Shown here piece by piece: positions 11,595-22,949 of a stretch of DNA of 64,000 nt. The stretch's first letter is position 1. Every line of letters starts with the position of its first letter. The notes below the pieces were generated by a model. That model had not been told where the DNA came from. It ran no database searches and was given only the letters and a program-made list of their open reading frames with translations. This stretch comes from Arthrobotrys musiformis (Eukaryota; Ascomycota; Orbiliomycetes; Orbiliales; Orbiliaceae), in the NCBI GenBank assembly GCA_036971715.1, contig JAVHJL010000010.1:372001-436000 (forward strand), in the 5' to 3' direction. The translations under genes were made by a program, and so were the position numbers.

Positions 11595-14500
11595 ACCCAG
11601 CTCTCCAGTCCGATCTGAACTTTCACAGTTCACAGTCGATAGCTAATTACCTGCCTACGACACCAACCAGCACATCAATGGCAGGGGAGGGGGGTGAAAA
11701 CATGCAAGAGAGGACCTTGAACGCGTTCTTTTCTCCTCAACAGCATTGTGGATTCGACTCTACAACATAAGTAAGTAACTGGTATGTCATCACATCACCT
11801 CTGCCTGCCCTTAATTGTTCCGAATCACCAACTCCAGAAACCGAGCTAGCTTACCTCAGCTAGGTGCAGCTAAAACCTCTCTGGCTGGAATCGAACAAAT
11901 CCCTTGGCTCCCCCTCTTATCACACACATTAGACAGCTAAGCTAACGAGCATAGTTCTCGAGCTGCAGCAAGCCCCGCTTGACACAGCTAACTGGCTTGT
12001 AATTGATGTAAGTCTTAGTTCGAGCAACTAGCTCTGCTTTCTGATGCTGATGCTGCAATGTGCGGAAACATCTAGTTAGTTCTGTGCATTCGTGTTCGAG
12101 TATATATCACAGTCAATTCTATAGTAAGTCGTTACTATGTATATATACGTATACACGCCCCCTCTCTTTCCTCAAAAATAAGTACATACATAAACATATG
12201 CTAGTCAGAGTGCATGGCAGGAAGCATGTATGCGCTATGTATAACAACTGCGCCAAGCATACCGACGAACGAGCCTCGACGATACACATGTCCAGACGGC
12301 TGCACCAAATTGGCTTGTTCATGTAATATTTCTTCTACGGCAGGGGGCAAAAATATTCCAAAGACGTCTATGTATTATGCAAGGTCTACAAGATAAATAC
12401 CTCTCGTCTCTTTTTTAATTTTTTCCCCTCTCTATCCGCCACCCCCTCCCCCATCGAGACTCATCATATCTGTTGAGATATCTATCATTGAAGAAAAAAA
12501 AATTTCTCGAGACGACTTTTTAATAATTCCGAAGGAGGGGAGGGGTTTCGAAAGTTTCTATATTTACTGCGCAAATTTTTTATGCAATCCTTTTTTTTTT
12601 TTGTTTCTTCCCCTCTCGTGTTTTTTTTTTCTATAGACGCTGGACCTGGCCTGGTTTTGAATTCCCGTACTCACTTCAGCTTACCCAGAACCCGGCCTGG
12701 GAGTTGAACTTAGGATTCTGATACCAAGTGACTGACTCCCCCTCGTGTATTGTGTCTGTCTCCGTCCGTGGCATCCAGGGTCGAATGCGTGATTAAATCA
12801 TATTCCCGCTCCATGCGTTTATAACGTACCCTTGAAAGTCCCAAAATTCCTGTGCCAACTAGACATCAAATTCTAAAAAATCACCTCGCCCCGAAATTAT
12901 TTTTTTTTTTTTTTTGAAAAAAAAATTCCGTCCTATCATTTTCGACAGCTTTGGCACGACGATAACGAACGACAATGGACCATGGCCAGACCGCGCGCTG
13001 GACCCACTCTACACGGAGCTACGAGTTGCGAAACGGCGAGACCTCGGCTTAGGGAAAATAGCCATGTCACGTGATTCTAGGTTAGGTCTCTCCAACATTC
13101 TCAACGCATGTGCTACACATGCGTCTGGTTTCGACGATCTGTGCTGCCGCTGGTCAATTGGGCGCGTGGGGCATATGGCTTAGATCATGATTCGTGGCTC
13201 GTGGCTCGTGAAGGAGCACATTACGTTTTAGTGCATCTAGGTCTTATCAACATCGTGTCAATGGGGTAGTGTCGGCATATAACTAAAGGTGGTTCCCTAT
13301 CGGATTGGCCTCGTCGTTCATATTATTTTTTTCCAAGTCCATCTCGGGTCCCATTTTAGTAGTGTATACGTTGTAGAGATGGTGGTAGGGTTAGAGATGC
13401 TAGACTTTTTCTCCAGTGATTATACTGGCACCATTATCCTAGATATATAAATTGACTGGTCCTCAGCAGGTACCATACTAGCATTCCTCGTTCAGCACAT
13501 CGTTGATTGTTTTTAGGAAGGCATATACTATATATACAGTATACGATATTATAATTATGATTATGCCGTTTATACATAGGCCAAATACTAAATATCTGTA
13601 AGAATGGATAACTTTTTTGCGCAAAGTTTGCACCAGAGAGAGGAAACAGACGCGGTCAACGAAGAGAAGCGTGCTGCAGCAATATATACAAGAAACACAA
13701 AGGAAATAAGCTGCATACTATAGTACTATAGACCTGCTGATGTCGACGTCGGATCAAAACTCAAAGGGAAGGGGGGAAATAGACTATGAGTAAAGAGAGT
13801 GGCAGTATCGAGACTGAAAGAACAATAAAAAGAAAGACCAGTAAACTCCAATACCAATTCAAAAACGCCCCCCGGTGTACCCAAAGAATAACAAAGGAAA
13901 TGGTTGAAAACAAAAGAAATTAAGAGATTGTATGTCCTGTTTTTCCTACTCAATCAATCAAACGAATATTATTAGATATTACTACCCTTCCCACGAAATG
14001 GGGTTGCATTGGGCTCAAGCTCTTAGCATAGTTTATTTTTTCTCCCCGTCGAGCCGTCCCACTATTTCTCCGTCGTGGATGTACCACCCGCCCCCCGTTT
14101 AATTACGCTCTTCTCTTGTGTAACCGTCCTCGAAGCGATCCCAAAGGGGAATCGAGGGGTTGCCTTGCAGTCGAGTTTCTGTCTGCGTACAGAGTACAGG
14201 AATGATTGGCCACCGATTCACCGCAACACCATATCCTGATTGGTGTGCGTGGTAGTACAGAATGGCTGGTCGTAATTTCCTTGTGAAACTCGAGGCAAAG
14301 AAAGAGCTTAAGAGAGACAACGATAGGTGAAAGCTCAGACAAAGAGAAAGAAGGAGTGGTTTCCTTTTCTCTCCCCGAGCTCTCTTCTCACCGTGCAAGT
14401 GGATAGGCTTTTGCCCTGATACACCTGTCCAATTCTCGTGGCGGGGTTGGGATGACCAAACTCGAGTACATCCTGATTCCGAAGAGAAGGTGCGAGTGAG

Positions 14501-14625
14501 AAGAAAGGTTAATGATAAAGGAAAGATATTAATGGAATCCTCTATGAATGTCGTTAAAGTATCATTTCGTCGTTACCCCAGCATGGTTGGATGGTCAAAC
14601 AAACTGGGTCCTTTCGCAAGCTTAT
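11595..14625. other. Intergenic region, no gene seen
   Basis: It lies upstream of UGP1 and downstream of the tail-anchored-protein gene. It contains many TAGC/AGCT-rich words (11830-12030), T/A homopolymers (12590-12630, 12899-12930) and AT-rich stretches around 13500-13560. No frame has recognisable coding content. Confidence 0.4.
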
Positions 14626-15258
14626 TCAAGCCTTCTTTACCAATAATACTAAAACACCTGCTGCAATGCCACCGATGATTATGAACGATAGCAGCAGGAT
14701 GAATAGCATACGTAGCTGGTAGGAAGCCTGGAAACGGTCAAGAATTGTGACTCTATACGGACCATTGTGTTAGTTGGTCGCTATATAAAATAAATTATAG
14801 GGGATATTATATATAACTTACTGTCTGACCTCATAAATACTCTCCACATCATGGACTTGCGCATGCGGAGGGATCATGTACTCACCCCCCTTCTCGTACA
14901 AATTATGATTAATATACGCCGGTGGTGGTAGAGCTGGCGGTGATAGAATTGATTGGGGTATAGCAGGGGGTGCTACTGTCGACGTAGTCGATGTAGCTGT
15001 CCGCGGTGCGCGCATGGAGTTTGCACGGGTACGGGAGGCAGCTTGCTCCAAATCAAGATGGAGGGACTCGATGCTGAGCCTAGGGAGAGAAGGAGGGAGT
15101 TCGTTGCTAGATTCGCTCCAGACCACATTCGTAGTCGAGTTTGTGGAGGAAGTTGTAGACGAGCCCGAAGAAGCGGTTGTCGTCATTGTCATCGTGGTTG
15201 TCTTCTTGATTTTGAGGGAGTGGGCAGAGTTTCCGAAGGGGTTTGGGTAGATTTGCAT
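14626..15258 (-). CDS. Small tail-anchored membrane protein, unknown
   Basis: Two exons (14822-15258 and 14626-14752) join in frame at a GTAAGT donor and give 187 residues. Residues 1-130 are hydrophilic and Ser/Thr/Pro-rich, with a TTTMTMTTT run and a proline cluster (APPAIPQSILSPPALPPP). YEKGGEYMIPPHAQVHDVESIYEVRQ follows. Exon 2 encodes a short amphipathic piece (VTILDRFQASYQLR) and one strongly hydrophobic helix at about residues 161-184, ending VLLVKKA. A single C-terminal helix with only three residues beyond it is the layout of tail-anchored proteins of ER, Golgi, mitochondria or peroxisomes. There is no signal peptide. The spliced exon is needed to see the anchor. I do not recognise the family. 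Confidence 0.75.
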
Positions 15259-15294
15259 TTTTATCTTCGTTCCCGAAGAGCTAGGACCTAAAGC

Positions 15295-15303
15295 CTTTTT
15301 ATA
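15295..15303 (-). promoter_or_regulatory. TATA box of the tail-anchored-protein gene
   Basis: TATAAAAAG lies on the minus strand about 37 nt upstream of the ATG at 15258, so any leader from this element would be very short. Confidence 0.4.
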
Positions 15304-18039
15304 ATTATGAACAGTAGGAACAACAAAGAGGTATTATTATTATCAAGCAAAGCGGGTATTAATTATAGAGACCCGCAGAGGAAATTTTAAAAGAAGAAAT
15401 GAAAAGAATGGAATTGTAATGAATGGTGGGACGGGAACGTTGTGATATCGAAAAACGAGTGTCGTTGCACAAAGCACAGTCAAGGCCTTGATACTGGATA
15501 TCTCTTCAACGGGCTTCTTCCTATAAATTAAAAAGATCGTTCTTAATATATATTCATACGACTACGAAGAAGGTGCGCTCGAGAGGGAGACGTTATTTCT
15601 CGTTCCTTTTGTAATCCTTTTTTTTTTCCCTTGCTAACCCACCCCGGGCTGCCTCGTGGTAACTATTTAAAAATCGGTTGTGGTTCGCGTTCGGAGTAAT
15701 CGATAATTAAACTATCAAAGACACGGGCGCATAAACCGTCCGCGACTCAACGGTAAGCTGCCCCGGGCTCGAACGCCTCATTGCCAGATCGGCCGCTGGT
15801 GCTAGGGAGGATTAGGGTATAGTTTGAAATGTTAACGGGGGGAAACAAGGCTATGTCGCTGGATTTGGGACTGGCTGGATCCACTGCTGTTAACTTTTTT
15901 TTCTCCTTCTAGTCCCCATTCTGCTGTCGTTTCTTGACAACGGGCTAGTTCTTTTCTCCTTCTGTAGGATATTGTATACATGTAATCTCCACGGGCGCGC
16001 AGAGAAGTTAGAACTGTGATGAAAATAGATATTTTCTCTGTTTATAAAAAACTTTAACTTCGGATCGCAGGGTGCACTCTGGAGAGAGTAGGTAATCTTC
16101 TTCAGATATTCGCTTGCAGAATCTGGTGCAGAACTCATGCAGGGCCAATCGACGCAATTGAAACTATGAGCTCATTCGGGGATCACTCTCGCGGATAGCT
16201 GTTGATCTTTGTTCGTTTTGGTGCAAGTGCAGAGGAAAAAGCCCGAGTGGCCAAGATGCTGCGATGGAACTACATCACGCCAGCGAAGCTGAACTTCGTC
16301 GTTCGATAACGGAGTTTTTGTATGGTAACCCTGTCAAGTTCTTGCATCTTGCGTTAGGCCTATGCATGGACTGCGTCGTTGCCCCCATAACGTTGCTGCC
16401 TTTCTCTTTCTTTCCTTCTTTCGTATTGCGAAATTTTCGTGCACTGGCCTCATGGCCTCACGGGTTCCCTGGATATTGCTCTGGAAGATTAGTTGGATCG
16501 TATCTTGTAACCGTTGCTACATATAGACACATTTTATCATTATAACAAGCCATAAACGACTTTTTTTCTATTCGGAGTGCATGATGCAGTTCAGAAAGGC
16601 GAATACCAGAACCGGGGTTTAGCGACACCAACGGCGTGGTGACGAGACTGGTTAGCGAAATCCGGCTCTTGCCTCCCAGCCTGAGCGTCCCCTGAGGCTA
16701 AACTGTATCGACGGTTAACTTAGCTTAGTACTTCAGTAGGGATGCAGGTACGGGCTAGTTATAAGGTAATTGACTGCCTGTTTTGGGGGCTGCATTCGAT
16801 CGACACGCTTTAGATGATATGGTGCATGCTCTTCCCCTGCTAAATTCGCGTGCCTCTCCTTTATTTTACAGTGTCGATAGACGAATTTAGACAGTAGAGT
16901 CGAGATCGTTCGCAATTTGTGGGGTTTAGAGTTTGAAGTTTCGTAAAATGTATAACATGTAGATGGCTATGCTGTTAAAGCATCTAATTACTGGAGTGGC
17001 TAAGAGGTATGTGGTATAGTAAAGGTTGTAGTTGACGCAGAATGGTGGAGACGGAGACCGTCCAATGTTTGACGGACGACGCTTTCTCCATGTCTCGGGC
17101 GTCGACTGTCGACGCGACGGCAAAGGCTTGCAAAAGACAAAGCAAAAAGGACAGAAAGGCCAACTTGGACTGCAGAGCGCAGCTGAATTCATGAACCGAC
17201 GGTGAGAATCCCAATGTTTGTCGTTACAGACGGAGTACATGATGACATCCGCCTGCCGTGCGCGTGGGAGTACTACTCCATATCCCCTGCCGCCATCTAT
17301 TGCAGCGAGTGCATATCTGTTCATGATCTGTAGGCGGCTGGAGGCGGTGGGTCTAAACCAGTTAGCCATTGAGGTAATTATATAATCTCCTAAAGACCCC
17401 CCCATAGCCCCCGGGGTCGAGAACCGCTGCTGGTATCCTGAGTCTACATATCCAGTGGTCAAGTGACCTTTCTTTTTTAAAATAAACATCCGCAAGATCT
17501 GGGACATGATGTCAAAACGAAATCTTACATACAATTTCATTCCAAGCTTGCAGGTCTCCATGCAGCACCGAGCTTGCAAGATTAATTGTTTGTAAACCAA
17601 TTTCCAGATCGAAACGATTTTTTATCTTAATTATTTTTTGACTTCTCTGTTCGCCACAATATTACACAAGGGTTTGCTGTTTAATATTTTATACGAGATT
17701 AACTTGCAATTTTGCCGTAAAAGCTACACCGAGCGCGATATAAAACCGTACAAATAATCCGTTCGACAGTGACAAAGCGGAACAATAAACATGATAAGGT
17801 CTTGCCTAGCTACGATGCAAACAATCGTGATGCTCTGATTGGCATGCCCCGCCACTATCGTTGAGATACCCTGCTGGACCCGTCCGTCGATCACTCTCTT
17901 GCCGTTATCTAGGCGGATATATAGCGTTATCAATTAATTGTAGTGGGCCTAATATAACGCAATACTCGGTATCGTAAAATTTGGAAGGGGCTCTCCCGCT
18001 ATAATTTTTTTTGCATCGTCGTCATATAATAATTTCAAT
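15304..18039. other. Intergenic region, no supported gene
   Basis: It is a mostly AT-rich promoter region between divergent genes. The longest frame is a 224-codon minus frame (16926-17600); it shows no domain, composition or start context that supports it. A TATAAAA word at 17739-17745 lies about 300 nt before the next gene. Confidence 0.4.
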
Positions 18040-20115
18040 ATGGAATCGTCAGCCTGGCAAGGTCCTTATGAGCAATCTGACCAGGGTAATGCCGGATTTT
18101 CGGGCTGGCGATATGGATCGATGACCCCGCCAGAGACTTCTCCCAGTTGGTATAGTCGAATTGTTACAGATTCAGCACAGAGGATAAAGCGAATGGCTTC
18201 AATTTCGACGGCACAGACCGAACCAGTCGAGGGAGCGCAGCAACTGGAGGGCAGTACACTCGATGAACCGAAAGATGAGAAAGAGGTTCCTACTTGGAGA
18301 TATGGCCCAATGACGCCGCCAGAGAGATGGTATGATCGATTTATTCCCAAGTCGATGAAACGACAACCGTGGGTACCGAACGAGTCAAAAGCTAACGAAT
18401 TAGAGAAGAAGGGAGCGAAGACAAAAAAGGCCTTGAAAAAGGACTATGGCGACGTCGATTTTGGACACTGCGCCGCGTCTAGCGACTGGAATGAACGGGG
18501 GACATGCATGTGTACCGTAACTTGGAAGGTCCCCGGCAGGTTCCCACGACCATTTTGCGAAACAGTTTATAACGGCATCGCTGTTCGCACAGGTACAGAG
18601 GAGATTCCACCGCCCGTAGTGGAACAACCACCCATAGTGGAACAACCACCTGTAGATGAACCACCTCCAAAACCGTGTTGGGAGGTTAAGCCAGCTCCTT
18701 CGGAGCCGGAGACGAGGTTATGCTGGGTCAAGGAATACAATGCTCGATTAAGGCGACATGAGTATGTCGCGAAGCCGTGGCGGTCGCCGCCTCAGAGGGT
18801 TGAAGAGGAAGAAGGTCTCGGACGGGATGGAATAGAACATAGACATCGACCTCCAGGCCCTAAAGGTCTTGGGAGGGAAGATGTTCCCGGGCCCTCGACG
18901 CCAACTGGAGACGTTGTACACGATCCTTTCTCATGTGACGAGAAGCCGCCCTGGCTCCAGCATGTCCATAAGTTCGTCCGGGCCGAAGAGCTCGATACCC
19001 CGCCCCCTCCTGCTTCGCAGTTTGTAACCAAAACCGGGACCATATTAGGTAAATTCTCAGAGGGATATTCCAAGATCCCATATTACGATCCTGAACATCG
19101 AAAATTCCGATATGCAGAGCCGGGTACAATGGATATGAATAACCTGAAATTGAAGTTTACCTCGACTGCCCCGCCACCAAAACCAGTGCCCCCTCGAAGA
19201 CCGAAACCGCTACCGAAACGACCACTAGTTATGGCACAGAAGAAGGAGCCAGTGAAAATTCGAGTGCCAGAATACAATAAAAGACCCGTGTATGAGTCCC
19301 CACCGATCCGAGTGCCACTGGTACCAAAGCCGAAGCCGAAGCCGAAACCCCGCCCTGCAAATCCATACCATTCACCAAGGTTGGTGGTTTTTTCACAAAG
19401 GCCCCCAAATACTTCAGAGTATACGCCCTGCCCGCCACCCCGAAAACCCAAACCAACAGTTACGGCAAAACCGAAGGATGATGATGGAGACTACCAGCCA
19501 ATTGAGAGTGAAGAGTCTGAGGAAGAGGTGATTGACGGCCCGTCACACCCTCCTGTACAGGGAGTGTTGCCAAAGAAGAAAAAGAAAAAGAGGAAGAACT
19601 CAGATCCCACATATAAACAACATGGTGTTCTTGCAAACAACAGAATCGAGAAAGTTGATCTCCAACAAATGCATAAAGAAGAGGTAATAGGAACTGGCGA
19701 GGCCCAATTGAAGAAAAGGCCGTCGGTAATCCAGCACGTTAAACCAAGACCTAGCTTCAAGCCGAAGCCAACATCAGAACCGCAGCAAGAAGGTTCGTCT
19801 CGGCCCACCAAATTCACCCAGAAGCAGAATATAGACAAAGACGGCGATTATATCCCATCCCGGAATCGTGAAGAAGAAAGGCGAGAGCGATTTGATATCC
19901 TTGATATGAAAAAACAGGTCGACAAGGAAGCCGAAAAAGAAACCGATGAGCCTGAACCTGAACCTGAACCTGAACCTGAACCTGAACCTGAACTTGAACC
20001 ATATGATGATAAAGACGAATATTCAGAACCGGTAAAAGCCCAAAAGAAGACGGTGCGAAGGCGGAAAGCTCCCGAAGATCGTGCCTATCAACCAGGGCGT
20101 CGTGTACAACCGTAG
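18040..20115 (+). CDS. Intronless 691-aa orphan, Pro/Lys/Glu-rich with repeats
   Basis: A single open frame of 691 codons from ATG 18040. Residues 23-32 and 86-95 repeat the motif WRYG-x-MTPPE, each followed by WY-x-R (37-40 and 97-100). Residues 140-180 form a small Cys-containing island (C144, C156, C158, C173) with CMCTVTWKVPGRFPRPFC. The rest is low complexity: PPVVEQPP-type repeats, PKPKPKP runs, KKKKKKRK basic clusters that could act as nuclear signals, two DGDY-x-P motifs (near 495 and 605), and a (GluPro)n tract encoded by a GAACCT tandem repeat at about 19952-19997. It has no signal peptide or membrane segment. I do not recognise a family. The long frame, even base composition and repeated motifs argue that it is a real, mostly disordered protein. 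Confidence 0.75.
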   Translation: MESSAWQGPYEQSDQGNAGFSGWRYGSMTPPETSPSWYSRIVTDSAQRIKRMASISTAQTEPVEGAQQLEGSTLDEPKDEKEVPTWRYGPMTPPERWYDRFIPKSMKRQPWVPNESKANELEKKGAKTKKALKKDYGDVDFGHCAASSDWNERGTCMCTVTWKVPGRFPRPFCETVYNGIAVRTGTEEIPPPVVEQPPIVEQPPVDEPPPKPCWEVKPAPSEPETRLCWVKEYNARLRRHEYVAKPWRSPPQRVEEEEGLGRDGIEHRHRPPGPKGLGREDVPGPSTPTGDVVHDPFSCDEKPPWLQHVHKFVRAEELDTPPPPASQFVTKTGTILGKFSEGYSKIPYYDPEHRKFRYAEPGTMDMNNLKLKFTSTAPPPKPVPPRRPKPLPKRPLVMAQKKEPVKIRVPEYNKRPVYESPPIRVPLVPKPKPKPKPRPANPYHSPRLVVFSQRPPNTSEYTPCPPPRKPKPTVTAKPKDDDGDYQPIESEESEEEVIDGPSHPPVQGVLPKKKKKKRKNSDPTYKQHGVLANNRIEKVDLQQMHKEEVIGTGEAQLKKRPSVIQHVKPRPSFKPKPTSEPQQEGSSRPTKFTQKQNIDKDGDYIPSRNREEERRERFDILDMKKQVDKEAEKETDEPEPEPEPEPEPEPELEPYDDKDEYSEPVKAQKKTVRRRKAPEDRAYQPGRRVQP

Positions 20116-20190
20116 CTCGCAATTGATCATAACCACGTATGAGCCCAATCGTTCGTAGAGAGACGTTCCCGCGGAATTCACATTCCCATC

Positions 20191-20451
20191 CTAACCGGAG
20201 CTGACAGGCGGGATGATTCCGACTTCGTCCCCGTTTTGGATTTCCTTATCCGCATCTTCGGTCAAGTCCACATATTCAAGATTGACGGACAGAGCGCAGC
20301 TGCTGAGAACTTTCTTCCTAAAGCCCGGGTACTTTTCTTCCAGGTACGGGAAGAGTTTCGAGACGGCCATTGGGCCTGGGACGGCATCTTCGGATTTGCC
20401 GGTGTATGTATGTGCAGATGCGAAGTAGAGGACCGTAAATGTGGCAGCCAT
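20191..20451 (-). CDS. Molybdopterin synthase sulfur carrier subunit (MoaD/MOCS2A-like)
   Basis: A ubiquitin-fold sulfur carrier that, as C-terminal thiocarboxylate, donates sulfur to precursor Z in molybdenum cofactor synthesis. I use the ATG at 20451 (context tcaaaaATGGC) rather than the upstream in-frame ATG at 20496; this gives 86 residues, the family size, starting MAATFTVLYFASAHTYTGK. The core SVNLEYVDL and GDEVGIIPPV near the end are typical. The protein ends PPVSSG, so the last pair is Ser-Gly rather than the usual Gly-Gly; the terminal Gly needed for thiocarboxylation remains. It is divergent from the acyl-CoA dehydrogenase gene across a 527-bp spacer. Confidence 0.92.
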   Translation of the reverse strand: MAATFTVLYFASAHTYTGKSEDAVPGPMAVSKLFPYLEEKYPGFRKKVLSSCALSVNLEYVDLTEDADKEIQNGDEVGIIPPVSSG

Positions 20452-20978
20452 TTTTGATACCGCCTCTCTAGTATATAGTGAAATATATGCTTTCACTTAA
20501 GAGATTTGAAGTGATTATGTGTGGTGGGTTTGGTTGGAATCTAGTTGAAAAGAAGTGTTCGATATGCGGCATTGCCGCGCGCACGGAGGATTAGATACCC
20601 CGACTTTCATACTAAGCTACGGCTAGGACATCTGGGGTTTCAAACTTACTTGCTATTTCTGTGGCGTGATGTCGTGCATGTCGTCAAAAAGAGAGAGCGG
20701 AGAAGAAGAAGCAGCTCGCTTGGGTGGTTTCATTCCCCACGCCCTAACTGCCAATTCCGTCACAAGCACGCGTCTACAATGGTGGAAGGCCGGCGCCGAA
20801 AAAACAGCCTCGGCTTATTATCCCCAAGTCTGGCTGTACTTCTACCCCGGATTTTCCGCCATGGATGGCTTTTCTCGACATCTTTTTGAGAGGCCTGATG
20901 CTGGAGGCGCCATATCGATTACCCCAGATAGACTGCATAGACTGCATTTTGGACCTAACACGGATTAATTAAACCACC
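20452..20978. promoter_or_regulatory. Shared divergent promoter region (527 bp)
   Basis: It lies between the divergent starts of the MoaD-like gene and the acyl-CoA dehydrogenase gene. Both promoters must fit here. I see no confident TATA box or other gene. Confidence 0.4.
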
Positions 20979-22949
20979 ATGTCTCGTATCACACCTAACT
21001 CTGCGACTGAGGGCTTCTTCCAGGAGCAACCTCGTCTGGGAAATCAATATGACGAAGATTTATATCTTCAAAGGTTGATTCAAGGTATTTTATATATTTT
21101 TTTCCCTCCTCGAATTCTTAATCAGGAAATACCAAATTCTAATTCAAAGCGTTCGTAAAATTTAGCTTATTTGCCTGCCGAACTATCGCAGGCTTCCGGA
21201 GCGGACTCCCCAGTCGCTCTCTTCAGAGATATCGGCGCAAAGACTGTGGAACCAGAAACATTCCGCTGGGTCGATGATGCCGAGAAAAATAAGCCATACG
21301 TAGAAGAACTTTCTACCTTTGGCAAGCCAAAGGGCGTTTTGCACACAGCTGCAGGATGGAAGGAACTAGGCAAAATGGCCGCCCGGGAGGGTATCATCCA
21401 AACGGCCTACGAGGACAAATACGGACCGTATAAACGAATCGTCCAGTTCACAAAGTATTATCTATACTGCCCTTCCAGCGCTATCTATACCTGTCCTCTG
21501 GCTATGACGGATGCCGCTGCTAGAGTCTTTGAACTCCAGCTGAAAAATGCATCACTCTCTGCGACTAAGCGATCTGTTTTCCAAGAAGCATACAATAATC
21601 TTACGACCCGCGATCCTGCGAAATGCTGGACGTCGGGCCAGTGGATGACTGAGCGAGCTGGTGGTTCCGATGTTCGTAACAGCGAGACTACCGCTTTCCA
21701 GCAATCGGATGGAACCTACCTTATCTCGGGTCACAAATGGTTCTCATCCGCTACCGATTCTCAAATGAGCATCATGCTTGCCCGTACTCCAACATCTGCT
21801 GGTCTATCTTGTTTCTTTGCTCCTCTTAAGAACGCAGATGGATCATGGAACGGTGTTCGAATCGTTAGACTAAAGGATAAACTCGGCACCCGTGCCCTGC
21901 CCACCGCTGAACTCGAACTGAAGGACATGAAGGGCTACATTGTCGGCGAGGAAGGAAAGGGCGTAAAATATATCTCGACGATGTTAAACATTACCCGAGT
22001 TCACAACTCCGTTTCCTCCGTGAGCTTCTGGCGCCGAGGAATGGCAATTGTGAAGGCGTTTGCTAAGGTTAGAAAGACGCAGAATAAGGAGTTGTGGAAA
22101 AACCCTCTTCACTTGAGCGGACTGGCGAAGATGGAAGTACAGTTTAGGGCGAATATGCAATTGACTTACTTCACTGTTGCGTTACTTGGATTCGATGAGC
22201 ACGGAATGCCTGAGAAGAGGGCTGCGTGGATGCCAAGGGATGGGAAGGAGGTATCGTTGATGCTGAGAGTGTTGACCCCATTGGTGAAGATGGTAACGGC
22301 GAAGGCTACCGTATCGACTTTGGCAGAGTGTATGGAGTGTTTGGTAAGACCTAGCTTTGCGAATCGTTGTGGCGGCCTGGTAACTAATGATTTTGCGTAG
22401 GGCGGCGTTGGATACCTTGAGAACGAGCAAGAGCTTAATATTGCTAGACTTTATCGAGATGCTAACGTTTTGCCCATCTGGGAGGGTACTACGAACGTGC
22501 TCTCCGTAGATGTCATCCGTGCGTTCACTAAGGGAGACAGTCTGGCTGCCTTGAATGGTTGGCTGAACCGTGTCTTTGACGGACAAGGCCATAGTTCTCT
22601 CAAGGAGGCTAGGGCGGTGTTGAAGGCTACATGGAATGATCTTAAACAGTTCGCCGAGACTGCATCGACCGATGAGGCTCTATCTAAATGTAGGGATATG
22701 AGCTTTGGAATTGCATTTGTGGTCATGGGAGCATTCCTTGTCGTTGATGCCGATAGGGACGGCGATGCACTTGCGATTGAGGTTGCAGTACGCTGGATTC
22801 TTGAGGGCATTGGACGCGAGGGCTTCCAGGCCGTCGGAGCTACAAGTGCACCGGCTGTATTCCAAAGACGGTTCGGCTGGAAGGAGAAGGCAGAGGTGGA
22901 TTGTAGATTGGTGTTTGGACATGGCCTCCAGGCTGAGGCGAGACTTTAG
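20979..22949 (+). CDS. AidB-like acyl-CoA dehydrogenase with C-terminal peroxisomal signal
   Basis: An FAD-dependent acyl-CoA dehydrogenase-family protein. The three exons 20979-21084, 21166-22343 and 22401-22949 give 610 residues; the start has context aaaccaccATG. Family motifs are MTERAGGSDVRNSET (substrate/FAD loop), ISGHKWFSSATD, MLNITRVHNSVSS and LPIWEGTTNVLSVDVIRA, which holds the Glu in the position of the catalytic base. The length and the N-terminal ~40-residue extension match the AidB branch rather than the ~400-residue mitochondrial beta-oxidation enzymes. The protein ends GLQAEARL. The tripeptide Ala-Arg-Leu fits the PTS1 consensus, and there is no mitochondrial presequence, so peroxisomal location is likely. 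The substrate is unknown. Confidence 0.93.

Noticed and set aside
12650..12750. tRNA-like sequence (GGTTTTGAATTCCC and, on the minus strand, AGTTCAACTCCC)
   Set aside because: The B-box-like words are imperfect and I could not fold a full cloverleaf or find a fitting A box at the right distance.
16926..17600. 224-codon minus-strand frame
   Set aside because: No domain, no protein-like composition and no splice or start support; probably chance.
19940..19997. A CRISPR-like or regulatory tandem array (GAACCT repeats)
   Set aside because: It is in frame inside the 691-aa coding sequence and encodes a Glu-Pro tract.
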